Shown here: positions 8,579 through 16,979 of the stretch, piece after piece | Numbering within the stretch: the stretch's first letter is position 1 | Layout of the letters: each line of letters begins with the position of its first letter | Source of the DNA: Betaproteobacteria bacterium | GTDB lineage: Bacteria > Pseudomonadota > Gammaproteobacteria > Burkholderiales > Rhodocyclaceae | DNA: 64,000 bases | Assembly (NCBI GenBank): GCA_016703785.1 | Contig: JADJBM010000032.1 | Coordinates: forward strand, 186,001 to 250,000 | Reading direction: 5' to 3' | Notes under the pieces: model-generated | Told to the model about the DNA's origin: nothing | What the model saw: the letters and a program-made list of their open reading frames with translations, nothing else | Database searches by the model: none | Made by a program: the position numbers and the translations under genes

Positions 8579-9148
8579 ATGATTATTTATCTCCACGGCT
8601 TCCGCTCCTCGCCGCAATCGAACAAGGCGCAACGCCTGAATGCGCACATGGCCGCGCGCGGCTTGGGCCAGCTGTTCTGGTGCGAACCGCTGCCGGTCTC
8701 GCCGCGCGCGGCCATTGCGCTTGCGGAAAGCGCCATTGCGGCGGCAAGGGCCCCGGTGACGGTGGTGGGCAGTTCGCTCGGCGGCTATTACGCTACGCAC
8801 CTGGCCGAGAAGCACAAATTGCGCGCGGTGCTGATCAATCCGGCGGTGGTGGCCCACCTATCGCTTGCCGAGCTCGTCGGGCCGCAGACCAACCTGTACA
8901 CCGGCGAGACCTTCGACTTCCGCCCCGAGCACATCGACGAACTGCGCGCGATCGAAGTGCCGCGGCTGTCGCGGCCGGAGGATGTTCTGCTGCTGGTCGA
9001 GGAAGGCGACGAGACGCTTGATTACCGCCAGGCCGTGGCGAAGTACGCCGGCTGCCGGCAGGTGGTGCTGCCGGGCGGCGACCACAGCTTCACGCGCTTT
9101 GCCGACTACATGGACACCCTCCTCGATTTCGCCGGGCTGACGAAGTGA
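8579..9148 (+). CDS. YqiA/UPF0227-family alpha/beta-hydrolase (esterase)
   Basis: 189-residue cytosolic esterase of the YqiA family. It opens directly with the oxyanion-hole strand IIYLHGFRSSPQSNKA, has the nucleophile elbow GSSLGGYYA (Ser66), an acidic residue in the VEEGDETLDY region, and a C-terminal GGDHSFTRF carrying the catalytic His. Length matches the family (about 190). The ATG lies 2 bases after the AAA+ stop, with CTGAGG acting as ribosome site. Substrate unknown; E. coli YqiA cleaves short acyl esters. The 3' end runs into the abnormal G/C tract but the C-terminus looks intact. Confidence 0.85.
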   Translation: MIIYLHGFRSSPQSNKAQRLNAHMAARGLGQLFWCEPLPVSPRAAIALAESAIAAARAPVTVVGSSLGGYYATHLAEKHKLRAVLINPAVVAHLSLAELVGPQTNLYTGETFDFRPEHIDELRAIEVPRLSRPEDVLLLVEEGDETLDYRQAVAKYAGCRQVVLPGGDHSFTRFADYMDTLLDFAGLTK

Positions 9149-9302
9149 GCGCCCCCCCGGCGCCCGCCGGGGGGGGCGCGCCCCCCGCGACGGGGCCGCG
9201 CCCCCCGGGGGGGCCCCCCCCGGGGGGGGGGCGCCCCCCCCCGGGGGGGGGGGGGGAGGCCCCCCCCCCCCCCCCCCCCGGGGAGGGGGGAGGGGGGGGG
9301 TG
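9149..9302. other. Extreme G/C homopolymer tract (probable artefact)
   Basis: From about 9151 to 9300 the sequence is almost only alternating runs of C and G, some over 15 bases long, with no T and only a handful of A. It lies exactly between the yqiA stop and the methyltransferase GTG start. Nothing coding can be supported. The start of the tract (gcgccc...ggggggc) vaguely resembles the GC-rich hairpin of the repeats at 39378 and 47405, so a real GC-rich hairpin may have been mis-called or mis-assembled. Confidence 0.7.
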
Positions 9303-9307
9303 GTCCC

Positions 9308-10129
9308 GTGAGCTTCGATTCCGCCCGCCACAAGCGCGAGGAGCGCGCCGGCTACAACCTGATTGCCGCGCGCTACGCCGAAGGCGCTGCGCTGCGCGCC
9401 AGCCTGAATGCCGCGCTGCTCGCGGCGGCCGATCTGCGGACGGGCCAGCGCGTGCTGGATCTGGCGAGCGGGCCGGGCGTGCTGGCCGGCCTGGCGGCAG
9501 AAGCCGTACATGGCGGACTGGTGGTGGCGAGCGACATTGCCGAAGGCGCGCTGCAGGAAGGGCGCCGCCGGGCTGCTGCGGACAACCTGGCTTACGCCGC
9601 CGCCGATGCGGAGCGGCTGACTTTCGCGGATGCCGTCTTCGACCGACTGCTGTGCGGCCTCGGTCTGATGTTCTTTCCCGCAGCGGAGAAGTCGCTGGCG
9701 GAAATGCGCCGCGTGCTCAGGCCGGGCGGTCTCGCCGTGTTTTCGGTGTGGGGCGAGGAAGCACGCGCGCCGCTGGTGTCCTGCGCCCTGCAATGCATCC
9801 GCCGCCTTCTGCCGCCGCCCAAGGCCGAGCGCTTGTCGCCCTTCCGCTTCGGCAACCGGGCTTTCCTGAAGCAGACCCTGGAGGACGCAGGTTTCGATGA
9901 AATCGAGTTGATCCCCCATACCCTCAGCTGTACCTTTTCGTCGCCGCAGGAATACTGGCAGGCCTTCCGCGACATGGCTGGCGGCGCGGCGGCGGGCTTG
10001 TCCCGCCTGCCCGAAGAAACCCTGGCCCGCCTCAGCCACGAAGTGGCGCGGGAACTCGCGCCCTGGCGCCGCGATTCGGGCTATGTCCCGGAGAGCGAAG
10101 TGCTGATCGCGGTAGCCCGTCGGGTATAA
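9308..10129 (+). CDS. Class I SAM-dependent methyltransferase
   Basis: 273-residue methyltransferase with a Rossmann fold. Motif I VLDLASGPGVLAGLA (about 48-62), acidic loop VVASDIAEG (motif II), DAERLTF and the FDRLLCGLGLMFFPAAEKSLAEM post-motif region, then LRPGGLAVFSVWG (motif IV/V). This resembles UbiE/COQ5-like and small-molecule methyltransferases but lacks enough signature to name a substrate. The GTG start at 9308 is only 6 bases after the G/C tract, so its ribosome site and even the exact N-terminus are uncertain. It ends within a perfect TATAAT that may serve the next gene. Confidence 0.8.
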   Translation: MSFDSARHKREERAGYNLIAARYAEGAALRASLNAALLAAADLRTGQRVLDLASGPGVLAGLAAEAVHGGLVVASDIAEGALQEGRRRAAADNLAYAAADAERLTFADAVFDRLLCGLGLMFFPAAEKSLAEMRRVLRPGGLAVFSVWGEEARAPLVSCALQCIRRLLPPPKAERLSPFRFGNRAFLKQTLEDAGFDEIELIPHTLSCTFSSPQEYWQAFRDMAGGAAAGLSRLPEETLARLSHEVARELAPWRRDSGYVPESEVLIAVARRV

Positions 10130-10130
10130 T
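10125..10130 (+). promoter_or_regulatory. Possible -10 element for the RNB exoribonuclease gene
   Basis: Perfect TATAAT overlapping the methyltransferase stop codon, 36 bases before the ATG at 10166. Upstream hexamers at the right spacing match TTGACA poorly, so activity is a guess. Confidence 0.3.
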
Positions 10131-10165
10131 TCCGCCCCATCCCCCCGGCTTCCAAGCACTTCCCG

Positions 10166-12061
10166 ATGAATGTCCTGTTTGAAGAGGACGGCGCCTTCAA
10201 GGCTGGCGCCGTGCTCGCCGACAACGTAACCTCGCTGCAGGTCGAGACGGTGAGCGGCAAGCGCGTCAAGGTGAAATCCGCCAACGTGCTGCTGCGCTTC
10301 GCCCAGCCGACGCCGGGCGAACTGCTCGAGCGTGCCGAGGCAGAATCAGGCGGCATCGAACCGGAATTCCTCTGGGAAGTGTGTTCCGAGGCCGAGTTCG
10401 GCTTCGAGGACCTGGCGCGCGAGTATTTCGGCCGCGCGCCGCAGCCGGTCGAGGCGGCTGCCATCCTGCTGCGCCTGCATGCCGCGCCGATTCATTTCCA
10501 TCGCAAGGGCAAGGGTCGCTTCCGCAAGGCGCCGCCGGACATCCTCAAGGCGGCGCTGGCCGGATTGGAAAAAAAACGCCAGCAGGCGCTGGCCATCGTG
10601 CGCATGGCCGGCGAGCTCAAGTCCGGCACCCTGCCCGTCGAGTTCTCGCCGATCCTGGACCAACTGCTCTACAAGCCCGACCGCAACCGCCTGGAAACCA
10701 AGGCGCTGGAGCTGGCCTGCGCGGAGAGCGGCCTGACCGCCGCGTACCTGCTGGCGCGCTGCGATGCCCTGCCCTCCAGCCACGACTACCATCTCGGCCG
10801 CTTCCTTTTCGAGCTTTTCCCGCAGGGCACGGGCTTCGGTGAATACGAGGCACCGCATCTGACGGGTGATTTGCCGCTTGCGGCCGTCCAGGCGTTTTCC
10901 GTCGACGATGCCGCCACCACCGAGATCGACGATGCTTTTTCCGTGACGCCGCTGGACGGTGGGGGCTGGCGCATCGGCATCCACATTGCCGCGCCGGGGC
11001 TGGGCATCCGTCCCGAATCCGCGCTGGGTGCGATCGCCCGCAGCCGCCTGTCCACCGTCTACATGCCCGGGCGGAAGATCACCATGCTGCCGGAGGACGT
11101 GGTGGAACACTTCACCCTGTCGGCCGGGCGCGACTGCCCGGCGCTCTCGCTTTATCTCGAGGTGGGGCCGGATTACGTTGTCCGCGGCGCGTCCTCGCGT
11201 GTCGAGCGCGTGCCGGTGGCAGCCAACCTGCGCCACCATGACATCGATCCGGTCTTCAACGAGCAGACGCTGGCCGAGGGCGGACCGGACTTCGCCTACA
11301 AGCGCGAGCTGACCCTGCTGTGGGAATTCGCCACCGTGCTGGAAGCCGGCCGGGGCAAGCCCTCGGCCAACCAGGACAAGACCGAATACAGCTTCTACGT
11401 GGACTGGCGCGAGGCTGACGGACGCGTCGACATCGTCCCGCGCCGCCGCGGCTCCCCGCTCGACAAGCTGGTGGCCGAGCTGATGATTGTCGCCAACGCC
11501 ACCTGGGGCAAGCTGCTGGCCGAGGCGCAGGTGGCCGCCATCTACCGCGTGCAGGCCGCCGGCAAGGTGCGCATGACCACGGCGGCGCTGTCGCACGAGG
11601 GACTCGGCGTCGACTGCTACGCCTGGTCGAGCTCGCCGCTGCGGCGCTACGTCGACCTGGTCAACCAGTGGCAGCTGCTGGCGCACCTGTCCGGTGAGGC
11701 GCCCTCCTTCACGGTGCGCGACGAGGCGCTACTCTCTGCGATGCGCGATTTCGAGGTCACCTATGCCGCCTATGCCGAATTCCAGCGCGGCATGGAACGC
11801 TACTGGTGTCTGCGCTGGTTGCAGCAGGAGGGTGTCACGGAGACCGAGGCACGCGTGGTGCGCGAGAGCCTGTTGCGCCTCGAGCGCATCCCGCTCTTCC
11901 TGCGCTGCCCCTCTTTGCCGGCCTGCGAACCGCGCACGCGGGTCAGGGTGGCGATTACGGGCATCGACCTGCTGGCGGTCGAGGCGCAGTGTCGTTATCT
12001 CACGACGATGGGTGAGCCGGTAGAAGCCGAAAGCGTCGATGATGCGGAAATACCGGAGTAG
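10166..12061 (+). CDS. RNB-domain exoribonuclease (RNase II/R family)
   Basis: 631-residue processive 3'-5' exoribonuclease. An N-terminal region replaces the canonical cold-shock domains. The RNB catalytic domain starts around residue 245 with FSVDDAATTEIDDAFSV, the acidic magnesium-binding motif. PGRKITMLPEDVVEHFTLS and SSPLRRYVDLVNQWQLLAHL follow, as in RNase II. A short S1-like C-terminus ends it. Shorter than RNase R (about 800), near RNase II size; betaproteobacterial members of this type are often annotated as VacB-like or RNB-domain. ATG at 10166 has no strong ribosome site. TonB follows 11 bases downstream. Confidence 0.85.
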   Translation: MNVLFEEDGAFKAGAVLADNVTSLQVETVSGKRVKVKSANVLLRFAQPTPGELLERAEAESGGIEPEFLWEVCSEAEFGFEDLAREYFGRAPQPVEAAAILLRLHAAPIHFHRKGKGRFRKAPPDILKAALAGLEKKRQQALAIVRMAGELKSGTLPVEFSPILDQLLYKPDRNRLETKALELACAESGLTAAYLLARCDALPSSHDYHLGRFLFELFPQGTGFGEYEAPHLTGDLPLAAVQAFSVDDAATTEIDDAFSVTPLDGGGWRIGIHIAAPGLGIRPESALGAIARSRLSTVYMPGRKITMLPEDVVEHFTLSAGRDCPALSLYLEVGPDYVVRGASSRVERVPVAANLRHHDIDPVFNEQTLAEGGPDFAYKRELTLLWEFATVLEAGRGKPSANQDKTEYSFYVDWREADGRVDIVPRRRGSPLDKLVAELMIVANATWGKLLAEAQVAAIYRVQAAGKVRMTTAALSHEGLGVDCYAWSSSPLRRYVDLVNQWQLLAHLSGEAPSFTVRDEALLSAMRDFEVTYAAYAEFQRGMERYWCLRWLQQEGVTETEARVVRESLLRLERIPLFLRCPSLPACEPRTRVRVAITGIDLLAVEAQCRYLTTMGEPVEAESVDDAEIPE

Positions 12062-12072
12062 AATTCGGCTTC

Positions 12073-12996
12073 ATGCCCGCTAGCAGCATGGCCTCTTCCC
12101 GCAGTACCGGCGCCTTCTCCGTGGCTTGGCCCGGCTGGCTTTCCCGCATGGATCCGCCCCGCCGCAGCTTTGCGCTGGCGCTGATCGCCTCCCTGGCCCT
12201 GCACGCCGTCCTGCTCTCCATCCATTTCAAGCTGCCCGATGCGATCAAGCGTGCGACCAGTGCCACGCTGGAAGTCGTGCTGGTCAACGCCAAGAGCGCG
12301 CGCAAGCCGGTCAAGGCACAGGCGCGCGCCCAGGCCAACCTCGATGGTGGCGGCAACACCGACGAGAACCGGCGCGCCAAGACGCCCCTGCCGGCCGCGC
12401 AGCAGACACAGCCCGGGGACAGTCTGATCGAGGCGCAGCGCCGGGTGCAGGAACTGGAAGCCCAGCAGCAGAAACTGCTGACGCAGGCGAAGAGCAAGAA
12501 GTCCGTGCAGGTCGAGACCAGCCGCAGCGAGAAGCAGCCCGACCAGGCCAGTGTGCGCGGCACCGATCTGGCGCAGAGTGCCCTCGCCATTGCCCGCATG
12601 GAGGCGCAGATCGCGCGTCAGGTCGAGGAATACAACAAGCGCCCGCGCAAGAAGTTCATCGGCGCCCGCACCGAGGAGTTTGCCGCCGCCCAGTATCTGG
12701 AGGACTGGCGCCTGAAGGTCGAGCGCATCGGCAACCTGAACTATCCCGAGGCGGCCAAGGGCAAGCTCTACGGCAACCTGCTTCTGTATGTCGAGATCAA
12801 GGCCGACGGCAGTCTCGAACGCGTCGAGGTGCAGCGTTCTTCTGGCCACAGGATCCTCGACGAGGCCGCCCTGCGCATCGTGCGCATGGCGGCTCCCTAC
12901 GGCAATTTTTCCGCCGATTTGAAACGTCAGACCGACATCGTCGCCTTCGCCCGCACCTGGGTGTTCACCAAGGCAGATCAGCTGCAGTCCGAATGA
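12073..12996 (+). CDS. TonB-family energy-transducing protein
   Basis: 307-residue protein with a short cytosolic N-terminus, one membrane anchor (about 33-51, ALALIASLALHAVLLSIHF), a Lys/Ala/Gln-rich periplasmic spacer with coiled-coil character (RRVQELEAQQQKLLTQAK), and a C-terminal TonB domain (about 215-300: NLNYPEAAKGKLYGNLLLYV, ADGSLERVEVQRSSGHRILDEAALR). TonB proteins carry proton-motive energy to outer-membrane receptors. No exbBD genes are beside it. The stop overlaps the aroE ATG (ATGA), an arrangement with no obvious functional link. Confidence 0.88.
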   Translation: MPASSMASSRSTGAFSVAWPGWLSRMDPPRRSFALALIASLALHAVLLSIHFKLPDAIKRATSATLEVVLVNAKSARKPVKAQARAQANLDGGGNTDENRRAKTPLPAAQQTQPGDSLIEAQRRVQELEAQQQKLLTQAKSKKSVQVETSRSEKQPDQASVRGTDLAQSALAIARMEAQIARQVEEYNKRPRKKFIGARTEEFAAAQYLEDWRLKVERIGNLNYPEAAKGKLYGNLLLYVEIKADGSLERVEVQRSSGHRILDEAALRIVRMAAPYGNFSADLKRQTDIVAFARTWVFTKADQLQSE

Positions 12997-13814
12997 CAGA
13001 CCGCTACGCCGTCATCGGCAATCCCGTTGCCCACTCGAAGTCGCCGCAGATCCACGCCGTCTTCGCCGGGCTGACTTTGCAGGACATGCGCTACGAGGCC
13101 ATCCTGGCGCCGCTCGACGGCTTTGCGGACGCGGTGCGCATCTTCATCGCGGCCGGCGGCCGCGGCATGAACGTCACCGTGCCTTTCAAGCTGGAAGCCT
13201 ACGCATTGGCGGCCACCTGCTCGCCGCGCGCCCGGGCAGCGAAAGCCGTGAATACCCTGATCTTCTCCCCGGCGGGCATTCATGGCGACAACACCGACGG
13301 CCTCGGCCTGGTGGCCGACCTGACGCGCAATCTGGGTTTTCGTCTTGCGGGCCGGAGCATCCTCCTGCTTGGCGCCGGCGGAGCCGCCCGCGGCGTTCTC
13401 CTGCCAGTGCTGGAGGAAAAACCGGCCGCGCTGACCCTGGCCAACCGCACGGCGGCGAAGGCGCTGGCGCTGGGGGAGGAATTTGCGCCGCTGGCAGGCA
13501 GCTGCGCGTTTGCGGCAAGCGGCTTCGCCGAGCTGGCGGGGCGTCAGTTCGACCTGGTCATCAACGCCACCGCCGCCAGCCTGGCGGACGAGGCGCTGGC
13601 GCTGCCGACGGGGCTCTATGCGCCGGACAGCCTGGCCTACGACATGGTCTATGGCCGCGAGACGCCCTTCCTGGCGGCAGCCCGGGCGCAGGGTGCGGCC
13701 AGGATGGCCGACGGCCTAGGCATGCTGGTCGAGCAGGCAGCGGAATCTTTTTTTCTGTGGCGCGGCGTGCGGCCGGAAACGGCTACAGTACTCGCACAAC
13801 TGCGCAAGGCATGA
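12993..13814 (+). CDS. aroE: Shikimate dehydrogenase
   Basis: 273-residue enzyme reducing 3-dehydroshikimate to shikimate with NADPH, step four of the shikimate pathway. The substrate domain has YAVIGNPVAHSKSPQIHAVFA (about 4-24), GMNVTVPFK with the catalytic Lys, and AVNTLIF. The NADP Rossmann motif is LLLGAGGAARGVLLP, with ANRT as the NADP-selective loop, then NATAASL. The C-terminus has DMVYGRETPFL and the DGLGMLVEQAAESF helix. The ATG at 12993 overlaps the tonB stop by four bases. Length is typical of AroE. Confidence 0.96.
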   Translation: MTDRYAVIGNPVAHSKSPQIHAVFAGLTLQDMRYEAILAPLDGFADAVRIFIAAGGRGMNVTVPFKLEAYALAATCSPRARAAKAVNTLIFSPAGIHGDNTDGLGLVADLTRNLGFRLAGRSILLLGAGGAARGVLLPVLEEKPAALTLANRTAAKALALGEEFAPLAGSCAFAASGFAELAGRQFDLVINATAASLADEALALPTGLYAPDSLAYDMVYGRETPFLAAARAQGAARMADGLGMLVEQAAESFFLWRGVRPETATVLAQLRKA

Positions 13815-14091
13815 GCGCCATCCGCCGGGAATTCGGCGTAGCGTCCGCGCCTGCGAAGCTGCGCAGTGAAGCCGAATTGTTGCCGCGCTCCGCTGCGCAC
13901 GTTCCGAGGCGCGACGCTCTCGCGCGGCCCCCAAGGACGGCGCAGCCAACACATGGAGCCGCGAAGCGGCGAACAACCGTCACCCCCTTCCGCGGGGCGA
14001 GGGAGGGGTTTCGCGGAGCATTGCTCCGCGCCGCCCGAGCCGGCAGGCTGTGCAAAGCCTGCCGTGGGGCAGGGGACGGGGGGATGGTTCG
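13815..14091. other. Structured intergenic region between aroE and mtgA
   Basis: 277 bases with no supportable gene but several inverted repeats: AATTCGGC (13830-13837) with GCCGAATT (13871-13878); GCCGC-gaa-GCGGC near 13952; CGCGGAGCA (14012-14020) with TGCTCCGCG (14022-14030); and GGCAGGCT (14042-14049) with AGCCTGCC (14056-14063). G- and C-rich runs lie between them. It reads like a mosaic of short palindromic repeats inserted between two co-directional genes. None is followed by a U-tract. Confidence 0.6.
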
Positions 14092-14781
14092 GTGATCTGG
14101 CACGCGCTCCAGCGCGGTCTGGCCATCCTCGTCGTTCTCCTCCTGGCCTGGCAGGGCTGGTATCTCGGCTGGGTGGTGTGGTGGAAGTTCGCCAACCCGG
14201 GCACGACCAGCTTCATGTCCCTGCGGCTCGACGACCTGCGCGAAAAAGAGCCGAAGGCCGTATTGAAGAAGCAATGGGTCCCCTATGAGCGCATCGCGAA
14301 TCCGCTCAAGCGCGCCGTCATCGCTGCCGAGGACGCCAAGTTCTCCGGTCACGAGGGCTTCGATTGGGAGGGCATCCAGAAGGCGCTGGAGAAGAATCAG
14401 AAGAAAGGCCGCATCGTCGCCGGCGGCTCCACCATTACCCAGCAGCTGGCCAAGAACCTGTTCCTCTCCGGCGACAAGACACCCTGGCGCAAGGCGCAGG
14501 AGGCCGTCATCACGCTCATGCTGGAAGTCGTGCTGGACAAGCGCCGCATCCTGGAGATCTACCTCAACGTGGTCGAATGGGGGCCGGGCGTTTTCGGCGC
14601 GGAGGCGGCGGCATGGCACTACTATGGCATCTCCGCCGCGCAGGTCTCCGCCGAGCAGGCGGCACGGCTGGCCGTGCTGCTGCCCAACCCGCGCCGCTTC
14701 GGCCGTCTGCCCGACTCGCCTTATCTGGCCGCCCGCAGCCAGATCATCCTCGGCCGCATGGGCGCCGTCGATCTTCCCTGA
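14092..14781 (+). CDS. mtgA: Monofunctional biosynthetic peptidoglycan transglycosylase
   Basis: 229-residue family GT51 glycosyltransferase that polymerises lipid II into glycan strands at the inner membrane. One N-terminal anchor (about 8-30, GLAILVVLLLAWQGWYLGWVV). Catalytic motifs: AAEDAKFSGHEGFDW with the first catalytic Glu, GGSTITQQLAKNLFLS, RKAQEAVITLMLE and KRRILEIYLNVVEWGPGVFG with the second Glu. The start is taken as GTG 14092 (VIWHALQRG), where homologous proteins begin; upstream in-frame codons read the structured intergenic repeat. aroE-mtgA adjacency is common in betaproteobacteria. Confidence 0.94.
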   Translation: MIWHALQRGLAILVVLLLAWQGWYLGWVVWWKFANPGTTSFMSLRLDDLREKEPKAVLKKQWVPYERIANPLKRAVIAAEDAKFSGHEGFDWEGIQKALEKNQKKGRIVAGGSTITQQLAKNLFLSGDKTPWRKAQEAVITLMLEVVLDKRRILEIYLNVVEWGPGVFGAEAAAWHYYGISAAQVSAEQAARLAVLLPNPRRFGRLPDSPYLAARSQIILGRMGAVDLP

Positions 14782-14866
14782 TTAATTGATCGCTTCGGGC
14801 GGTCAAATTCCTTAGAATTCCCCATTCCGCGCGGTTTGCGCGGCGAGGCCATTTTTCAACCAGATC

Positions 14867-16309
14867 ATGTCCGACATCGAGGAACTGCGCCAGAGCGAGG
14901 ACGTCCAGCAGGAACTGCGCGAAGTGCAGGAACTGCTGGCGCGCCATCGCGTGGTGGAGGGCCTGGTGCATCGACAGGAAATGCCACGCCACGAGTTTGT
15001 GGAGAACCTGGTGCACAAGCAGCACATCGCCGAGCTGCGCCACAAGCTCGACGAACTGCACCCGGCCGACATCGCCTACATCCTCGAGGCGCTGCCGCTC
15101 GACGAGCGGCTTTTCCTCTGGGACCTGGTCAAGGCCGGCCGCGACGGCGAGATCCTCCTGGAAGTCTCCGATGCGGTGCGCGAAACCCTCATCGAGGCGA
15201 TGGACTCGCACGAGCTGGTGGCGGCGGCCGAGCAGCTCGATGCCGACGAGATCGCCGACCTGGCGCCCGACCTGCCCAACGAGGTCATGCAGGACGTCTT
15301 CCGCGCCCTGCCCATCGACGAGCGTGAACAGCTGCGCTCGGCGATGTCCTACGACGAGGACGCCGTCGGCGCGCTCATGGACTTCGATGTCATCACGGTG
15401 CGCGAGGATGTCACGCTCGAGGTGGTGCTGCGCTACCTGCGCCGCTTCGACGAGCTGCCCGACCACACCGACCAGCTCTTCATCGTGGATCGCGAGGAAT
15501 GCCTCAAGGGCACGCTGCCGTTCAACCGCATGCTCATCACCGACCCCGATGAGATGGTCGCCAACATCATGCAGGTCGAACCGCTCACGCTGGAACCTTC
15601 GGACAAGGCCGAGGCGGCGGCGCAGGCCTTCGAGCGCTACGACCTCGTGTCGGCCCCCGTTGTCGATTCGCAGAACCGGCTGATCGGCCGCGTCACGGTG
15701 AATGCGGTGGTGGACTACATCCGCGAGGAATCCGAGACCGAGCACCTCTCCCGAGCCGGCCTGCGCGAGGGCGAGGACCTTTTCGCCTCGGTCTGGGATT
15801 CGGTGAAGAACCGCTGGTCCTGGTTGGCCGTCAATCTCGTTACGGCATTTGTCGCCTCTCGGGTAATCGGTGCCTTCGAGGGTTCCATCGAGAAGCTGGT
15901 GGCCCTGGCGGCGCTGATGCCCATCGTCGCCGGCATCGGCGGCAACTCCGGTAACCAGACCATCACGATGATCGTGCGTGCCATGGCGCTGGGCCAGGTT
16001 CAGCCCGAGAGCGCCCGCGTTCTGCTGCGCAAGGAGATCGGCGTGGCGATGGTGAATGGACTGCTCTGGGGCAGCCTGCTCGGCTTCGTCGCATGGTGGC
16101 TCTATCGCAGCGTGCCGTTGGGGCTGGTGATGACTGCGGCGATGATGCTGAATCTCATCGTCGCCGCCTCGGTCGGCGTCGCCGTGCCGCTGTTGCGCCA
16201 GCGACTGGGCTACGACCCCGCCATCGGTTCCAGCGTGATGATCACCGCCGTGACCGACTCAGGCGGCTTCTTCATCTTTCTGGGGTTGGCCACGCTCTTT
16301 CTGCTGTAG
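14867..16309 (+). CDS. mgtE: MgtE-family magnesium transporter/channel
   Basis: 480-residue inner-membrane Mg2+ channel. An N-terminal superhelical acidic domain (about 30-150, with LHPADIAYILEALP and LPNEVMQDVFRALP) is followed by two CBS domains (about 170-290, DVITVREDVTLEVVLRYLR and MQVEPLTLEPSDKAEAAAQAFE) that sense cytosolic Mg2+. Five membrane helices (about 318-480) include PIVAGIGGNSGNQTITMIVRA, the family pore motif. ATG 14867 is preceded by an AT-rich stretch but no clear promoter. The last 51 bases overlap the 3' end of the convergent GNAT gene. Confidence 0.95.
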   Translation: MSDIEELRQSEDVQQELREVQELLARHRVVEGLVHRQEMPRHEFVENLVHKQHIAELRHKLDELHPADIAYILEALPLDERLFLWDLVKAGRDGEILLEVSDAVRETLIEAMDSHELVAAAEQLDADEIADLAPDLPNEVMQDVFRALPIDEREQLRSAMSYDEDAVGALMDFDVITVREDVTLEVVLRYLRRFDELPDHTDQLFIVDREECLKGTLPFNRMLITDPDEMVANIMQVEPLTLEPSDKAEAAAQAFERYDLVSAPVVDSQNRLIGRVTVNAVVDYIREESETEHLSRAGLREGEDLFASVWDSVKNRWSWLAVNLVTAFVASRVIGAFEGSIEKLVALAALMPIVAGIGGNSGNQTITMIVRAMALGQVQPESARVLLRKEIGVAMVNGLLWGSLLGFVAWWLYRSVPLGLVMTAAMMLNLIVAASVGVAVPLLRQRLGYDPAIGSSVMITAVTDSGGFFIFLGLATLFLL

Positions 16310-16915
16310 CGGGTGCGAGAGCGTGTCGGCCGCCTCTGCCATGGCGTCGGCGATGGCGCGGGCGGCAAGGAATTGCGACTTCAGCGCCAGGTCGAACAGA
16401 CCGACGCGATCATCGAGGAACTCCTCCGTGTAGCTCGCCGGATCGCCTGGCGGCACATGCAGGTGGGCCTCCACTTCAGCGGCATCCAGCACGATCTCCA
16501 TGCCAGCCTTGCGCGCGATGTGCATCATCGCCTTGTTTTCCTTCAGGCAGTGCACGAACAGCGTGGTGATGCGATGGTTGCGGGAGTATTCATAGGCGCG
16601 CCGATAGAGCGCAGTGCCGATGCCTTCCCCGCGGTGACCGGGCGCCACGCTGACGCCGAATTCGGCGATGTCGCCGCGCAGGCCGAGATGCGCCACACCG
16701 GCCAGGCCGAGGCCGGCATCGAAAACGCCGAACACCGCATCGCGCTCGAAATCGATCGAGTCGACGTACTTCAGCAGGGCCGCTTCGGAAATGACGTGCT
16801 CGAAGCGCAACCTCAAATCCTCATTGCTGAGGGTCAGGAAATGGCGGCGCAGGGCCGCGCGGTTGCTGGCGGCGAGTTGCAGGACAGGAACGGTCTTCAC
16901 GGCAGCGATTCTCAT
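16259..16915 (-). CDS. GNAT-family N-acetyltransferase
   Basis: 218-residue protein with an acetyl-CoA binding core: FGVSVAPGHRGEGIGTALYRRAYEYSR (about 86-112) carries the R/Q-x-x-G-x-G/A pyrophosphate loop, and FVHCLKENKAMMHIARKAGME is the second CoA helix. It lacks known substrate-specific residues. The C-terminal 60 residues after the GNAT fold are helical and polar, and the last 17 codons lie antisense within mgtE. ATG 16915 gives MRIAAVKTVPVLQL. Such proteins in Rhodocyclales are annotated only as GNAT acetyltransferases; the acceptor is unknown. Confidence 0.8.
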   Translation of the reverse strand: MRIAAVKTVPVLQLAASNRAALRRHFLTLSNEDLRLRFEHVISEAALLKYVDSIDFERDAVFGVFDAGLGLAGVAHLGLRGDIAEFGVSVAPGHRGEGIGTALYRRAYEYSRNHRITTLFVHCLKENKAMMHIARKAGMEIVLDAAEVEAHLHVPPGDPASYTEEFLDDRVGLFDLALKSQFLAARAIADAMAEAADTLSHPLQQKERGQPQKDEEAA

Positions 16916-16920
16916 GTACT

Positions 16921-16961
16921 CCGGGTGTAAGCGCCTTGGCGCACGTCAAGCCTACACCCGG
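16921..16961. repeat. Nested inverted repeat between hemL and the GNAT gene
   Basis: CCGGGTGTA (16921-16929) is exactly complementary to TACACCCGG (16953-16961), enclosing a second small hairpin GCGCC-tt-GGCGC. It lies in the 64-base gap between two minus-strand genes, 6 bases upstream of the GNAT start and 19 bases after the hemL stop. No U-tract follows on either strand, so it looks more like a palindromic intergenic repeat than a terminator. Confidence 0.6.
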
Positions 16962-16979
16962 CGGTTTCGGTACATCAAC

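Noticed and set aside
9145..9900. Open frame starting in the G/C tract
   Set aside because: Poly-Pro/Gly translation of homopolymers and wrong frame for the methyltransferase.
12126..12992. Extended N-terminus of aroE reading through tonB
   Set aside because: AroE homology starts at 12993; the upstream frame is an Arg/Ala-rich shadow of tonB.
14782..14866. Sigma70 promoter for mgtE (TTGATC and TAGAAT)
   Set aside because: Spacer of about 21 bases is too long.
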